Of a DNA stretch of 64,000 nucleotides, positions 20,195 to 30,785 are shown one piece after another. Made by a program: the position numbers and the translations under genes. A model generated the notes under the pieces. It was not told where the DNA came from. It saw nothing but the letters and a program-made list of their open reading frames with translations, and did not search any database. This stretch comes from Marasmius tenuissimus (taxonomy: Eukaryota > Basidiomycota > Agaricomycetes > Agaricales > Marasmiaceae). The stretch's first letter is position 1. The number at the start of each line of letters is the position of its first letter. Location of the stretch: contig JAQOTA010000071.1 of the NCBI GenBank assembly GCA_029532415.1, positions 1,178,001 to 1,242,000 of the forward strand, in the 5' to 3' direction.

Positions 20195-21660
20195 AAGGAA
20201 TGCATAGAGGATTGACAGACACGATGGTAGTATCATAGGCTTTTGTGAAATTTAGGGGTGAGGGATTTATGAAGTGTTCTCGAACTCAAACCGTTCGTTG
20301 GTGAAAAAGCGGTGGTCACCCAAGTGTCATTTCATACGTGAAAGGACGCAGGAGATTAGAAGGAGGGAGCAGCTCAAGTGATACTTATCGAGATGAGAGC
20401 AATTCAAGAGGCAGAAACCTACGGAGTATGGGAGCGCTTATACAATTTCGGACAAGCCCAGCACGAGAGGATTTCAATTTCTGCCTGTGGGTCCACGTTT
20501 GGACAATTCTAACGACTAACGCCTCTATACAAAGAGATTATTTACATGTGATCTAACAAGGTGTACTGGGATAAAAAATTTTGTCACCATCAACTGTGGA
20601 TACCCTGACCAAGTGTCTACCTCGAATTCAAAACATGTTCCCCTAAGGAACGAAGAATTAAAAAATTGATGACCCCCAACAGACTGAGAATAGTCTGAAT
20701 TGAGTTACACGTCCTCGAAAGAGACGCGTGCCGCAAATTAAACTAAAGAACGAAGCTTCGCCCTGGAAAAAACCTAAGCCAAACCTGAAATCCCCAATCC
20801 CTAGAAACCTCCCCACCGATTGACCGACCGACCACCTGAAGGCTTGAACACTCTGGTGCACCGGGCATTCATCTCTGAATTATGGGTACTCAGTGCGTAA
20901 AAACGTCGACGATGATGACACCGGCGATGATCGAGTCGTTCACCTCTGTTCCAAGAATTCTTTAACCCGCCCGTGGGTCAGACGTGTCCCTAAGTTGGGG
21001 CCAATAGTATGCACATCATGTCAACCTCAGGTTGTAGCACTGCTACGCCATCCGGAACAGACCGACGTGAATCGCCATACACGGGTGGGGGACGCGAGGA
21101 GCAACAGAGTTGCCAGTCGGACAGGGTGTAGAAACCAAGGAATGACCTCGACCGCGTGCTTTGTGTCACAGTCGGGCTTCCCTTGGTCGCGTTCAACAAA
21201 GAACACACTGTGAGGAGAGAGCAGGAACATGTCCATACGGAACTTCACCCACAGTACTTCCAAGCAGCGCCCTAAGGCGGCTACCACATTTTGAAGTGGG
21301 AAAATCGAGGCCGCTTCGCTCATTCTTCGCGACGCCTTTCACCTCTCAGCCAACTACCCACAGGTCCCTCCTTTCAATCAAATGAAAGTCTTCGGGAGTT
21401 CGAGAGAATTTTCTGGTACGTCGTTTCGACTCTTCAAAGTCATGCCCAGCTAGGGCAGAGAAATCTGGAAGCTGAACGCGACCGGAAGACGAAGAGGTAC
21501 TCAGACCTTAGCCCACTCGCAAGAGAGGAGAAACTCCTGTGCACGGAACGAGTGCTGCGGCGTTCAGTCTGTTGGGGGTGAAGAGAAGAGAGCCTACCGA
21601 CGCGTCCGCGCAATACATACTCGGGCGGAGTTCGAAATAGTCGAGTTGAGGGCAGGTCGG
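20195..21660 (+). repeat. Tandem repeat unit, copy 2 (~1.55 kb period)
   Basis: Second unit, directly following copy 1. Matching blocks: GGATTGACAGAC (20209), GGGAGCGCTTATACAATTTCGG (about 20428), CAACAGACTGAGAATAGTCTGAAT (20677), CTCAGCCAACTACCCACAGG (about 21345), CAGACCTTAGCCCACTCGC (about 21502), GGGCAGGTCGG (about 21650). Both copies are riddled with stops in all frames. A segmental duplication of an old, unidentified element or of unique DNA would both explain it. Confidence 0.8.
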
Positions 21661-21844
21661 TTGGCGTCGAAATATTGCTGAGTACTCGGCAGGGTGATAC
21701 AGGGTCTGCTTAGGTCCACCTATACCGACATGGTGCGATAATTGGCATGCGTGAACGCGCCACCTAGGATAGCCAGGATGGAGAGACGCGCCCGGGCAGT
21801 CGTGCCAAGTAGATTCGAGGGTAATGTCATGATGTCAATGTGGC

Positions 21845-22165
21845 GAATATCCCACCCATGTGCCAGGCTCCCAAAGCCAGCCGGTGTAGGGTGAGGCTCG
21901 TTGGACTGAGACTTGAGTACGGATGGGTGGAGGGGAGGATATGAGTAATATGTATTATGTTTCAAATTTGTTGTCCAATCAGATCAAGAGAAGTGTGGGG
22001 GTCGCCTCATAGGGTGAGGCGAACCCCCTACTCTTCTGATTGGTCCATTAAATTTGCAACATAATACTGATTACGGTTACCCTCCCCCGTACACCCACCA
22101 CGAACTAAACGCCTCACCCTACGTTGGGCTGGCTTTGGGAGCCTGCCCATGTGCATGAGCTGAGA
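21845..22165. repeat. Imperfect inverted repeat with palindromic centre
   Basis: The left arm (~21845-22008), read on the minus strand, matches the right arm (~22010-22165): both contain, outward from the centre, CCTCACCC...CTTCT, TCTGATTGG, AAATTTG.AACATAATAC, CCTC.CC.CC..CACCCA, GCCTCACCCTAC and GGCTGGCTTTGGGAGCCTG. The centre GGTCGCCTCATAGGGTGAGGCGA is almost perfectly palindromic. Arms are ~155 nt with scattered mismatches and indels. It could fold as a long hairpin, or be a foldback-type element or a head-to-head duplication. No target-site duplication could be settled by eye. Confidence 0.7.
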
Positions 22166-22282
22166 TGAAGCCCCCGCATGCACAGTAAATAACTTCGGGA
22201 TCGTATCTCCCATTGAATCAAAAATAGATGAATACCAAGACTCCGATACAGTCCAGACACTCTTTCACGACAGCTATGTATC

Positions 22283-23985
22283 CTAATACACATAAGGGAT
22301 AATCCGATACGGAACCATCTTCTTATACTTCTCCCAATCCTTGCCGTACCTGCGGATCCAATCGTTTCCATCAGTACAGGAGAAGACACAGGACAACAAA
22401 AAAGAAACACCCACTTCGTCTCACAATTCTCATCATCACGTCTCTGACGGTGAATCAACAACACAAGGAAGTAAGTCACATAGAAGTAGGTGATGGGCGT
22501 GTCAAAGCCAGTGGGAAGAGACCATGCGAGTGCCATGAGGAGGTCGCCGCTGTTGCGAAAAGAAAACGATCGATGGAGATGAGTATCATTGACGTGTGGG
22601 GCACGAACACACACGACGACACGTACAAGTAGTTGGGATGCCTCGACCTTCCCCACCAACCGGTGGTCAAGAGTTTGCGCCCGGATTCAGTCGTAAAGTA
22701 CTGAAGGTCTAAAGACAGGAAGGGGATGTTTAGAGCCGTCGAGACAGAATCGAGACAGTAGCTCACTTTTGGGGTTCTTCCCATTCCTGAAATCATTCTT
22801 CTCGCCATTCGCATCGCGGAAAATATAATAGCCAGAGCCGTTGACGAGGAAAATCAAAGCACTGATAACTGGCCCCAATTCCTTCTGATTGAAAACGAGG
22901 TACCTCGCTTGGAGAGAGTACACGAAGGGTACCCATGCCAGGTCACCAACCGACAACATGAAACCGAAGCCGTCGGTAGTAATATCCATGGTGGTTAAAA
23001 TCGCAGGCTATATGAAAGGGGGGGGGGGGGGCAGCACGTGAGACCACAAATCATCGAAAGCGTTGTGAACACGCTCATACCTCGTTGTACAACCCGTCAG
23101 CAACATAACCAATCTGGAAGAGAAGGACAAGCCACATAGAGTCGGTAACGTTGGCCAATCCGCCACGACGGACTGCCTGCTCGCAGGCCATGCTGATGTC
23201 GATGAGTGCCCAAAGGATGAGACCAGGGCGGAGTTCGTTGAAAGATTTGATATCAAACGATCCGATGGACGGGTTGAGTTCGCGTCCAATATAGAACTGT
23301 TGCCGCATAGACTGAGTCTAACAACCAATTCAAGTCGAGGAAGCGGCACGCACGTCATAGATGAAGCTGCCTGAGTTACCTCCCAGAGCAAGCAGTTTGC
23401 CATCCTGGAAAGACATGAAATAGACTCCCAAGGCTTGGACGACGGACATCAGGACCGAAGCCGTGACAAATCCGACCCATCTCTCATAGAGGAATGTGAA
23501 GGAGCTGGGGCCATAACGATATATTGTACCGAAGGCGAGTCCAAGGGCAAGAAGGAAAGTTGAGAAAGCTAGATAGAATGACTATAATGAGACTATGTTG
23601 TTCAGAATTGAAACAAGGATTACGCACCATTGATCTTGTACTTCTTAGTCTCTCCGTTTCTCATCTTTGTTCCCTCAACCGTAGCACCAGGAAGAACCGC
23701 CCACGCAGCAACGCAAAACGCGTACCATGCAAAATACATGATGGTTGCCTGAGTATCCCAAAGGCCCCTCCACCAGTTTGGATCAGCGAGAGCTCCAGAG
23801 ACGCGCTCTGGAATGGTTGAAAGGTTGGGTGGAGGGCATCCTCCAGTTTGTTCTGAGCAACCGAAGTAAAGGCCGTATGTTAAGATAGGGACACCGATTG
23901 TGATAAGAAAAGCGCCTGGTGGGCCAAGAAACTCGTATGTGGTGGTTCTCGGGTTGAGGTCCGCTACCTTCTTGGAGGACGACAT
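22283..23985 (-). CDS. ERG24: Delta(14)-sterol reductase (C-14 reductase)
   Basis: Seven exons (23985-23628, 23568-23354, 23311-23081, 23007-22767, 22708-22627, 22549-22415, 22349-22283) total 1329 nt, 442 aa, the usual Erg24 length. The protein has many hydrophobic segments (PPGAFLITIGVPILTYGLYFG, MYFAWYAFCVAAWAVL, MWLVLLFQIGYVADGLY) and the NADPH/sterol-reductase signature at the C-terminus: GEKNDFRNGKNPK, GWWGRSRHPNY, LLMALAWSLPTGF, LLIHRQRRDDENC and the closing YRIIPYVY. This separates it from Erg4. It reduces the C14-C15 double bond left by Cyp51 in ergosterol synthesis, in the ER membrane. Intron 3 has a C14 run just before its acceptor. A cluster of TGTGAC motifs and an E-box lies 50-105 bases upstream. 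Confidence 0.9.
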
Positions 23986-24034
23986 GGTGGTCGGGAGCAA
24001 GTGGTTCGACTTGAACCTTTTTCGGTGTGACAAT

Positions 24035-24090
24035 ATGTGACCACATGTGACCTTGTGACACTGACGCATGTGATCTTTTCAAGTCACATT
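24035..24090 (-). promoter_or_regulatory. TGTGAC/E-box cluster upstream of ERG24
   Basis: Five related motifs in ~56 bases: ATGTGACC (24035-24042), ATGTGACC (24045-24052) inside the palindromic E-box CACATGTG (24042-24049), TTGTGACA (24053-24060), CATGTGATC (24067-24075) and, inverted, AAGTCACATTG (24081-24091). The ERG24 ATG is at 23985. Sterol genes in fungi are commonly controlled by SREBP-type bHLH factors, which bind E-box-like and TCAC-core sites; the link here is inferred from position and motif only. Confidence 0.4.
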
Positions 24091-24099
24091 GCCCGGACA

Positions 24100-24470
24100 T
24101 CTCGGGCGACCATGGATTTGCCCTGATTTAAAATTAATCACTGTGATTTGCCTCCCTCCCTGAAGCTATCCTTCAAATTCTCGTGCTGCTCTTTTCTTCG
24201 GGGCCTTTCCATCGTACAGAAATGTCGAGTATTCTCTGTGCAAAGTTCTCCATCATGTCCGAACAAGGAAGATCCTTTCCTCTTGTATCTCCACTCATAC
24301 CAACTCGATTGGACAACGATTGTATTCATTGTCAGCCGAAATCGTTCAATCTCTGACATTAATTGACTCCTGAGGAAGTGAACATATTTATGTGGAACTC
24401 CAGAATCACTGAGAACATATCCAAATCCGAGACCATGAATACATAGGAGGCCGAGTCGTAACTACGACGA
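24100..24470. other. Intergenic between GH79 gene and ERG24
   Basis: No gene is seen apart from the ERG24 upstream motifs. Small open frames on both strands overlap each other and show no recognisable content. Confidence 0.45.
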
Positions 24471-26584
24471 CTAAGGGCGAACGTTCGAACTGTTGTCGAG
24501 GGCAACAGGGATGATTGCAACCCTGACTCGATATGAAGACATCGAGAATCCTTCCGAAACATAGGCAAACAAGGAGATGGCGCTCAACGCCGACCACGAC
24601 AGCGAGCATGTTCGGGCCACCGTTAACCGTCGCCAAATCGTCCCCGACGCTGCAAGTCAGTCGTCTTCAACGACACCAGGCCTGGGTCGAAACTGCGCAC
24701 TTCGAATTTCTCACCAGCATAGCTCCTGAGGCCGAGGAATGTCATGGGGATGACCCCTCCCGCTGCCAGGATCGCCATGCATACGACCTCAACAACATGC
24801 ACTGCAGAATAGTATGTGGCGCCGACTGTCCATTGGTGAATCAGGGACTCGTTTGTGGGAGGCGGGGTGAACGGCTGTTGTCATTGTTGAAGGAAATGCG
24901 GCGTTAGCCTACGTGATTTGGCCTCAGATAGTCAAATGATGACGAACGTTGTAGTACACATTTCTTCCACCAACGTGAATCAAGCCACCGCTGAAGTTGC
25001 CCCACGCCATTTGCAGACCATAGTCCAATGCCCATAGAGTCGCACCGAAGGAGTCAGAGATCCCAGGAAACCCACCGCATGATGCTGTGTTGGTTTCAAA
25101 CATGTAGAGCGGGAGACCCGCACTAGCGGCGATATTACTGGAGTTGAGGTAGGGTTGTACAAGACTTTGGGCACTCGTGTGATTTAAGAAGTCGCTGAAA
25201 ACTGCTTGGACGTCTTTGGGCTGACCTACGGAGGGGCCGTATAGCGCGAAGCAATTGTCGTTGGGGTAGCTACGAGAATAAAAATGATGATTGTTCGCCT
25301 GTGTGATTATTTCAAGACGTACTGTTCAACGGCCAGAGCTCCAAGCATACCCCCAGTATTGACGCCGTAAGAGTCGATGAAGCCCGTGTCCCATACCATC
25401 TCCGGTGTCCATGCTCCTGTGGCAACGCTTGGTCCTATCAGTTTGTCATCTATATCCAAGCAGGCGGTGAATCGCAGAGGGATAGACGTATAGTAAAAAA
25501 AAACATACTGCCTAAAAGCCCAATACGAGGGTTCATTTTGATTGCCTCAGCAACCAATCCAAATTCGTTGAAGTAATCATAGGGAGAGTATGTCGGCGGA
25601 CGGTGATTGTGACTATCGACCGTCGACCCATGGTCAAATAACCAAGCCGGGAGGTTGACGACGAGAACACTCACGCGGCGTACAAGTCTGGCTCGTTCCC
25701 AACTTGAAGTCCAAGAAGCCTATCTCCCAGAACTTGTTGACTGTATTCAGCCACCTCGAGGCGGACTGGTACCCTCACGTTCGTATCATTGAGAGGTATT
25801 CCTATTGGGGTGTCAAGGAGTCAACTTATAGACTGCCCACCAGTATGAAGGAGACGTAACCAAGCTAACTGACCCAAGAACCAGCCTATGTTCACGAGAG
25901 CCGAAATGTTGCCCAAAAGGTAGAAATAATCGAGGTTATACAGCAATGTAGGAGTCTCGGTCTGATCCAAGCCCCGTCAGTATCTGTCACTGATTATAAT
26001 ACAACAGGTCGAAACTTACTGGATTTTGGCCGGGAACCTTCTCTTTTACCACAACGGAGTTGTTCGAGCTCGAAGGAAGCTCATTAGCATATCGCGCAAA
26101 CTCTTGCGTGTTTCCGCCCGTCCGTACCCTAACGCAGCCGCCTCGTTGGACTAGGTTCTCCATGAGGTTAAGGAACGGTACTTGAAGTAAGCTCGAATTC
26201 TTCCCCACTGCAGAAAGGTCAATTTTTGGAACTTCGCTGCGTAATAAGGACCCACTAACAAACTTGAACGACTATACTCATCTCAATTGAGAAGCCCCAA
26301 AAAGCGCATGTTTGCTCCATTGATAATCCGGAGACCCCAGTCTCAATGGATGGAAGACTGATCATGAACTCTTCAGGAGGTTTCGACTCGCCGGCCGGGG
26401 GTGGAGGTGATTGTAGCATTGGATCATTGAATGCCGCTGCAGTCTGCGCAGGAGAGGACGAGCTCAATGTAGAGTCGTAAAGGGGCTTTCTGTATATCGT
26501 GATAGAGGCGTGAGCGATGTTCGTCAGAGTCGTAAACAGAACGAGGAAAGGGAGGTAGCGATGGCTACAGAGAACCTGAGGCAT
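24471..26584 (-). CDS. Secreted glycoside hydrolase family 79-like protein, C-terminus uncertain
   Basis: The start MPQVLCSHRYLPFLVLFTTLTNIAHA is a signal peptide. Exon 1 ends at 26260 (donor GTTAGT), joining IEMSIVVQV to LGKNSSLLQVPFLNLMENL. The catalytic barrel is well preserved: GGCVRVRTGGNTQEFARY, LQVGNEPDLY with the acid/base Glu (near 25690), SPYDYFNEF, NPRIGLLG, PLYMFETNTASC with the nucleophile Glu (near 25095), WALDYGLQMAWGN and HQWTVGATYYSAV. GH79 enzymes cleave terminal beta-glucuronic acid from proteoglycans and plant arabinogalactan. After about 24790 the expected beta-sandwich domain cannot be followed in one frame; similarity-like pieces change frame and a stop (24471-24473) comes early even with the best intron guess. 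It may be truncated, mis-spliced in my model, or a recent pseudogene. Confidence 0.65.
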
Positions 26585-27453
26585 GGGCGTGCTGCTGGCT
26601 GGCTGGGAAAGAGGTGATGATGAAATAGAGGAAGCTCATGGAACGTCCCTCTGGATAATATGTACATAATCAAGGTTGACTACCAGAACCTCGCGCCTTC
26701 TTTGAGCTTCTTAGAACCGCTTAGAACCAGCCTGTGCACATCATCCGAGGTCGGTGTGGCCAATCCGTCTGTGGCGCTGTAATCCTGCTGTAATCCCTAC
26801 CAAGGAGATTTGAAGTTTGTTCGAAATTGAACGAGGGCCAGCTCGAATGGATGTAAGATATTCAGTAGTTGATCGCTAGATATAGGCCATTCATTTTGAA
26901 ACAAACAGCCTCTGAAGGAAGCAAAGCCGAGGATTCGTTGCATTGAACACGTGTATAGAAGTGGTTAGTACTGTGAGGTAACAGGCTGTATAAGCTTGTG
27001 AAGCCCGAAACTCATACAGAAATTGAGATATGCAGCCAGACAAGTGTCATTGTTGTCGATGGCGGAAGACTTGAAGCTTGAAATAGTGGCGTGTAGTGCC
27101 ACTGGCATCGGATGTTTCGAAGGATTCCAAGATTCTGAATCTCCAGCAGCCGGAAGCCTGGATCGTTGAAGCTGACGTAGCAGGAGTATTTTGACCTTCA
27201 TCGAGTGAGGCAAGAGCAGAACTAAGATAAGAGAGGAGGAAACCTTTCGAATCTCAGCCGCCGCGACCCATTGGGAAGAAGGAGGATGAAGGCAGGAGAA
27301 GAACAGAGCTTCATCGCCACAAGGCGCCAATGATCAAAGCGCTCGCTTATCTTATCGTTTATCCGGTATCGTGGGAGATAAACACCATTTTTGCATCACT
27401 GTGAGCTTGACAACAGCCGCTCATTCTATCCTCAGCCTACGCCATTTGGCAGA
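26585..27453. other. Intergenic, divergent promoters of GH79 and BAR/IMD-like genes
   Basis: No gene is supported; the longest open frame (minus, 26965-27330) begins with TTG, not ATG. TTATCTTATCGTTTATC near 27344-27360 is a GATA-type site cluster ~95 bases before the plus-strand ATG. Confidence 0.45.
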
Positions 27454-30347
27454 ATGGCCTCCAACAACCCCCCGCCTCTTGCTGAGCGGGTGGATGTCCA
27501 CAAAGCATGCAGGTCCATCGAGAATCTCCTTTCCGTTTTTAATGACTACTGCGAAGCCGCTGGGGCTATCGCAATTCTTCAGAGGAAGCTGTCCAAGGCG
27601 CTGCGGGAGACTGCTGGGATGAAGGTGACGGGTGAATATGCAGGTAAGGAGTTTCACAGTCACCCCAGTTTATTCTATTCGTGTTGACTTTTTATTCTAG
27701 CCAATGCTTTGAATACCAGTGCTACTATTTTTGAAGCCTTGAATGAAGTTGACCAGAAGTTCGCCAAATTGGCCGATAAGGAGTATGATGCTTTGAGCGA
27801 GGAGGTGAAGAAGTGGTTCAAGAAATTAGCGGTGCGTTGTAGCTCGATTGTGTGGGAGTCCATACTGATGAAATGGGCCATCTCCAGAAGGAAGAAAAGA
27901 CCCATGATGAACGCATTGTCGCTGCTAACAATAAGATAAAGGCAGCAGGTGAGAGTCATCATCAGAAGGCCAGGGCCACAGACTGAAGCGACCGTTACAA
28001 GGCGCGCTGTATGAGAAGAAGTCCAAGAAGAACCCCCGCGAAGCGAACGACGAGCATATCAGGTATATCAACCTCATAAGTGCGATGGGTCCAGAGATTT
28101 CGCAGGAGAAATAGTGCGTCATTAAACATGGTCTCCTGGACCGAATTGTAACCCTCGCTTGACAGTAATCATTCGTTACTGGTTACTCAACGGCACAGTT
28201 CTACGACATACAGTATAGCCGCCTGTGTGTCGAGGCTGGCTGATGCGGAATGGACAAAAGCTTGTGAAGGGGTGCGGCGCTTCTCTCCCACGATAGGGAA
28301 ATTGGGGGAATGGAGAGCTCTTTGCGAAGGGGGTTGGACTGGCTCTATACCGCAGGATTTACCGGACGTAGATGAGCCTCACCTTCAATCTGCAGCCATT
28401 AAAGAGCAGCAAATACCATCAACACGACCGGAAGAAGCCCAGGACGAGCGCATGCAGCAACAGGCAACTATCAGAGGAGTAAAACCGGAACCTGACCAGC
28501 TACGTTCTCCGTCAGATCAAGGAGGACTTTATACCGGACCCAGCACGCCTAAATTATCTGAGGGGGAGTTGAACGAAGGGACGTTGACCCAGCGTCCATA
28601 CCAAGCATTCCAAGATTCTACAGGGGGCAACACCGGCGGAGAGTCGGCTCCTCCCACTTCTTTCAACTTCACAAGACAGTTTCAAGATGATACTACTGGG
28701 TCTGTCCGGTCATTGTCTGCCTTTCCCTCTCCGCCAACGCACTATCCTTTACCGCCTGCAATGGCCCACCGTCATCGCCAGCAATCCTCGCGTTCACTCT
28801 CAGGCCAATCGAATTCCACAAACCAGGTCAGCTTCCCTACCGTGTCTGCCCCTGAATCTGTGGAGAATAGCACGCCCGTGTCCCCCGCGGCGTCTCCCGG
28901 AGTATCGCCTGCTTCATCTCCGATGCAGCTGAGGTTCCAGGATAGGCATCCGCAGGAATCGACAGATGCTGTCACGCAGGCCACACCCGAGCCGAGAAGT
29001 AGTCCTCAGCCGCCCGCTCGCGCTAAACCTGTGCGCTCCGAGACTATGGACCCTGCCGTGTATCGAAACGCTGAACCGGTACAACCTGATGAGAATATGC
29101 CTTCGACAAGGTCACTCGGAAGAAACGAACAGTCGGCGGACGAACCCCCCAGAGACCTGGGTTCTTCCCCAAGTCCTCACCGAACTCGAGCCAGTATTGA
29201 TAGCACCAGACCGATGCAACTCGAAAGATCAGACACTGGTGCCAGCAACGGAAGTTTGGTGGCCGCCATGCGTGACCGTTACTCACATAATGTATGTATT
29301 TGTCTCAGTCCTCAGGATACCCAGCTAACGATGTTGTAGTCCGGTGCTTCCTCGCCACCTCTTACAAAAGACATCCCCGTCCGTTTACCCCAAAGTGTGA
29401 GCAACCTGGCGTCAAGGTATGACCGTCCGGTATCCCCCCCAGGTGCACGTCCGTTGCCGTCTATCGATACGAATACGCGTGCTCGGCAACAAGAATCATT
29501 ACAATGGGAGCGCGAACGAGAGCCTACGGTAACGGCAGGTTACAGATCTGCAAGTGGTGGCAGGGAACCTGTGTCCGCCTCAGCAGCAGACGAGGAGCTA
29601 TCGGCTCGCCGGAGGCATCAACAGCGGATGGAACAGATGGCCGAGCTGGAGCTTCGAGAGAAGGAGCAGGAGTTAAAACGTAGGGAACAAGACATCGAAG
29701 AACGGGCACGGCAGTTGGAAAGGGAACGGGCCCAGTTCGTGCAAGGGGCCAATCTCTCTACGTCAGACGTGTCACGGCCCCGGCAACGTCAGCTCTCCTT
29801 CCAGCGGGAAGAACAATCTCGGCCATACACTAGTTATGGTGATGTTCTCCCTTCACCCTCCTCGGCTAGTCCGGTTTCACCCCGGTTAGGTGCGAATGCG
29901 AATGTGCGCCCTCATTCACACTACTCGGCCAGTGCGACCCATCTCGTACCACCAGGATCCTCTGCCACAAAAGGCAGCTATCGTAGTGGAGATGAATCCT
30001 ACATTAGCGATTACCGGAGCTCAAACAGTCGTGACCCCAGCGTGGCGAGTACGACAGCAACCTCCATGAATTCGTCCCCAGTGATTTCAACGCCGCGGAC
30101 GGAGAAGAAAGGTTGGATGAGACGACTGAGCATGCCAATCGTCGCTGGAAACGCGTTTCTGGAAGGGAAGAAGCACAGTAGTAACAACAGCTACGGGGGT
30201 AATAAGGGTGGGCTCCTGTCGCTCGACTCCAAGCGGAATGGTAGTAACACGCACCTGAGTCGCGTCAGCGAAGATGGGAGGGTGAACTATGGACTAGGAA
30301 GCGGTATCAGTAACCGGTCTGTGACGAACTTGGGCCACAAGCGATGA
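27454..30347 (+). CDS. BAR/IMD-like coiled-coil protein
   Basis: Six exons (27454-27643, 27701-27831, 27888-27948, 28002-28113, 28166-29291, 29340-30347) total 2628 nt, 875 aa. Residues ~1-245 are a helical membrane-remodelling-type domain: ENLLSVFNDYCEAAGAIAILQRKLSKAL, EVDQKFAKLADKEYDAL, KKLAKEEKTHDERIVAANNKI, YEKKSKKNPREANDEHIRYI, SAMGPEISQEKYNHSL and ACEGVRRFSPTIGKLGEWRALCEGGW, which I place with fungal IMD (IRSp53/MIM)/BAR-like proteins by pattern. The rest is Ser/Pro-rich and probably disordered, with one long charged coiled coil (ELELREKEQELKRREQDIEE, residues ~620-660). A role in cortical actin or membrane curvature is an inference from the fold class. Intron 3 (27949-28001) ends in a plain AAG acceptor. 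Confidence 0.75.
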
Positions 30348-30785
30348 CGATTATGATTCGGGAGGCTAATGTTACTTATTTTTCCCGTCTTTATGTTTTC
30401 TAACGTTCTTGATGCTGATACCTTCATGTTCACGATTAGTATGACTCTTTCTTATCTGGGACGTTGCTACTTATTTTATTAATGTAACTCCGAACATTAC
30501 GATCTAACTTATGGCAGTATATCTAATGTTTTGTAGTACTTCCTAGCACTATCAGTTGTCTCGACATACCCGACGTGTGTATGCCGGCAATAGCTCGAAT
30601 CAATTCAAAACCTGTTAGGCGGCCTAACATGCGAGAGCTTCGCGACTCCCTGAGGACGTGCGTCGAACAGGTCCCCCGTCACTGCTTGGTAGACCGTACA
30701 GGACACGACCCTCACCGGAATTTGCCGCAGAGGACTATTTAAGCAGCCACCGTTTTCTGTTGCCTGCTCAGTCCCACCTCTCAAC
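30348..30785. other. Intergenic, 3' flank and promoter
   Basis: AT-rich 3' flank of the preceding gene followed by the promoter of the cysteine-rich gene. CTATTTAAG at 30735-30743 lies ~50 bases before its ATG and is a likely TATA element. Confidence 0.45.
30735..30743 (+). promoter_or_regulatory. TATA-like element of the cysteine-rich gene
   Basis: CTATTTAAG 43-51 bases upstream of the ATG at 30786, the same spacing as the element before the 3276 gene. Confidence 0.4.

Noticed and set aside
18640..21660. A retrotransposon in the repeat block.
   Set aside because: No reverse transcriptase, integrase or transposase motif, no terminal repeats with a TG...CA border, only two tandem copies visible here.
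26965..27330. A 121-codon minus-strand frame between GH79 and the IMD-like gene.
   Set aside because: It begins with TTG rather than ATG, has no motif, and no splice sites extend it.
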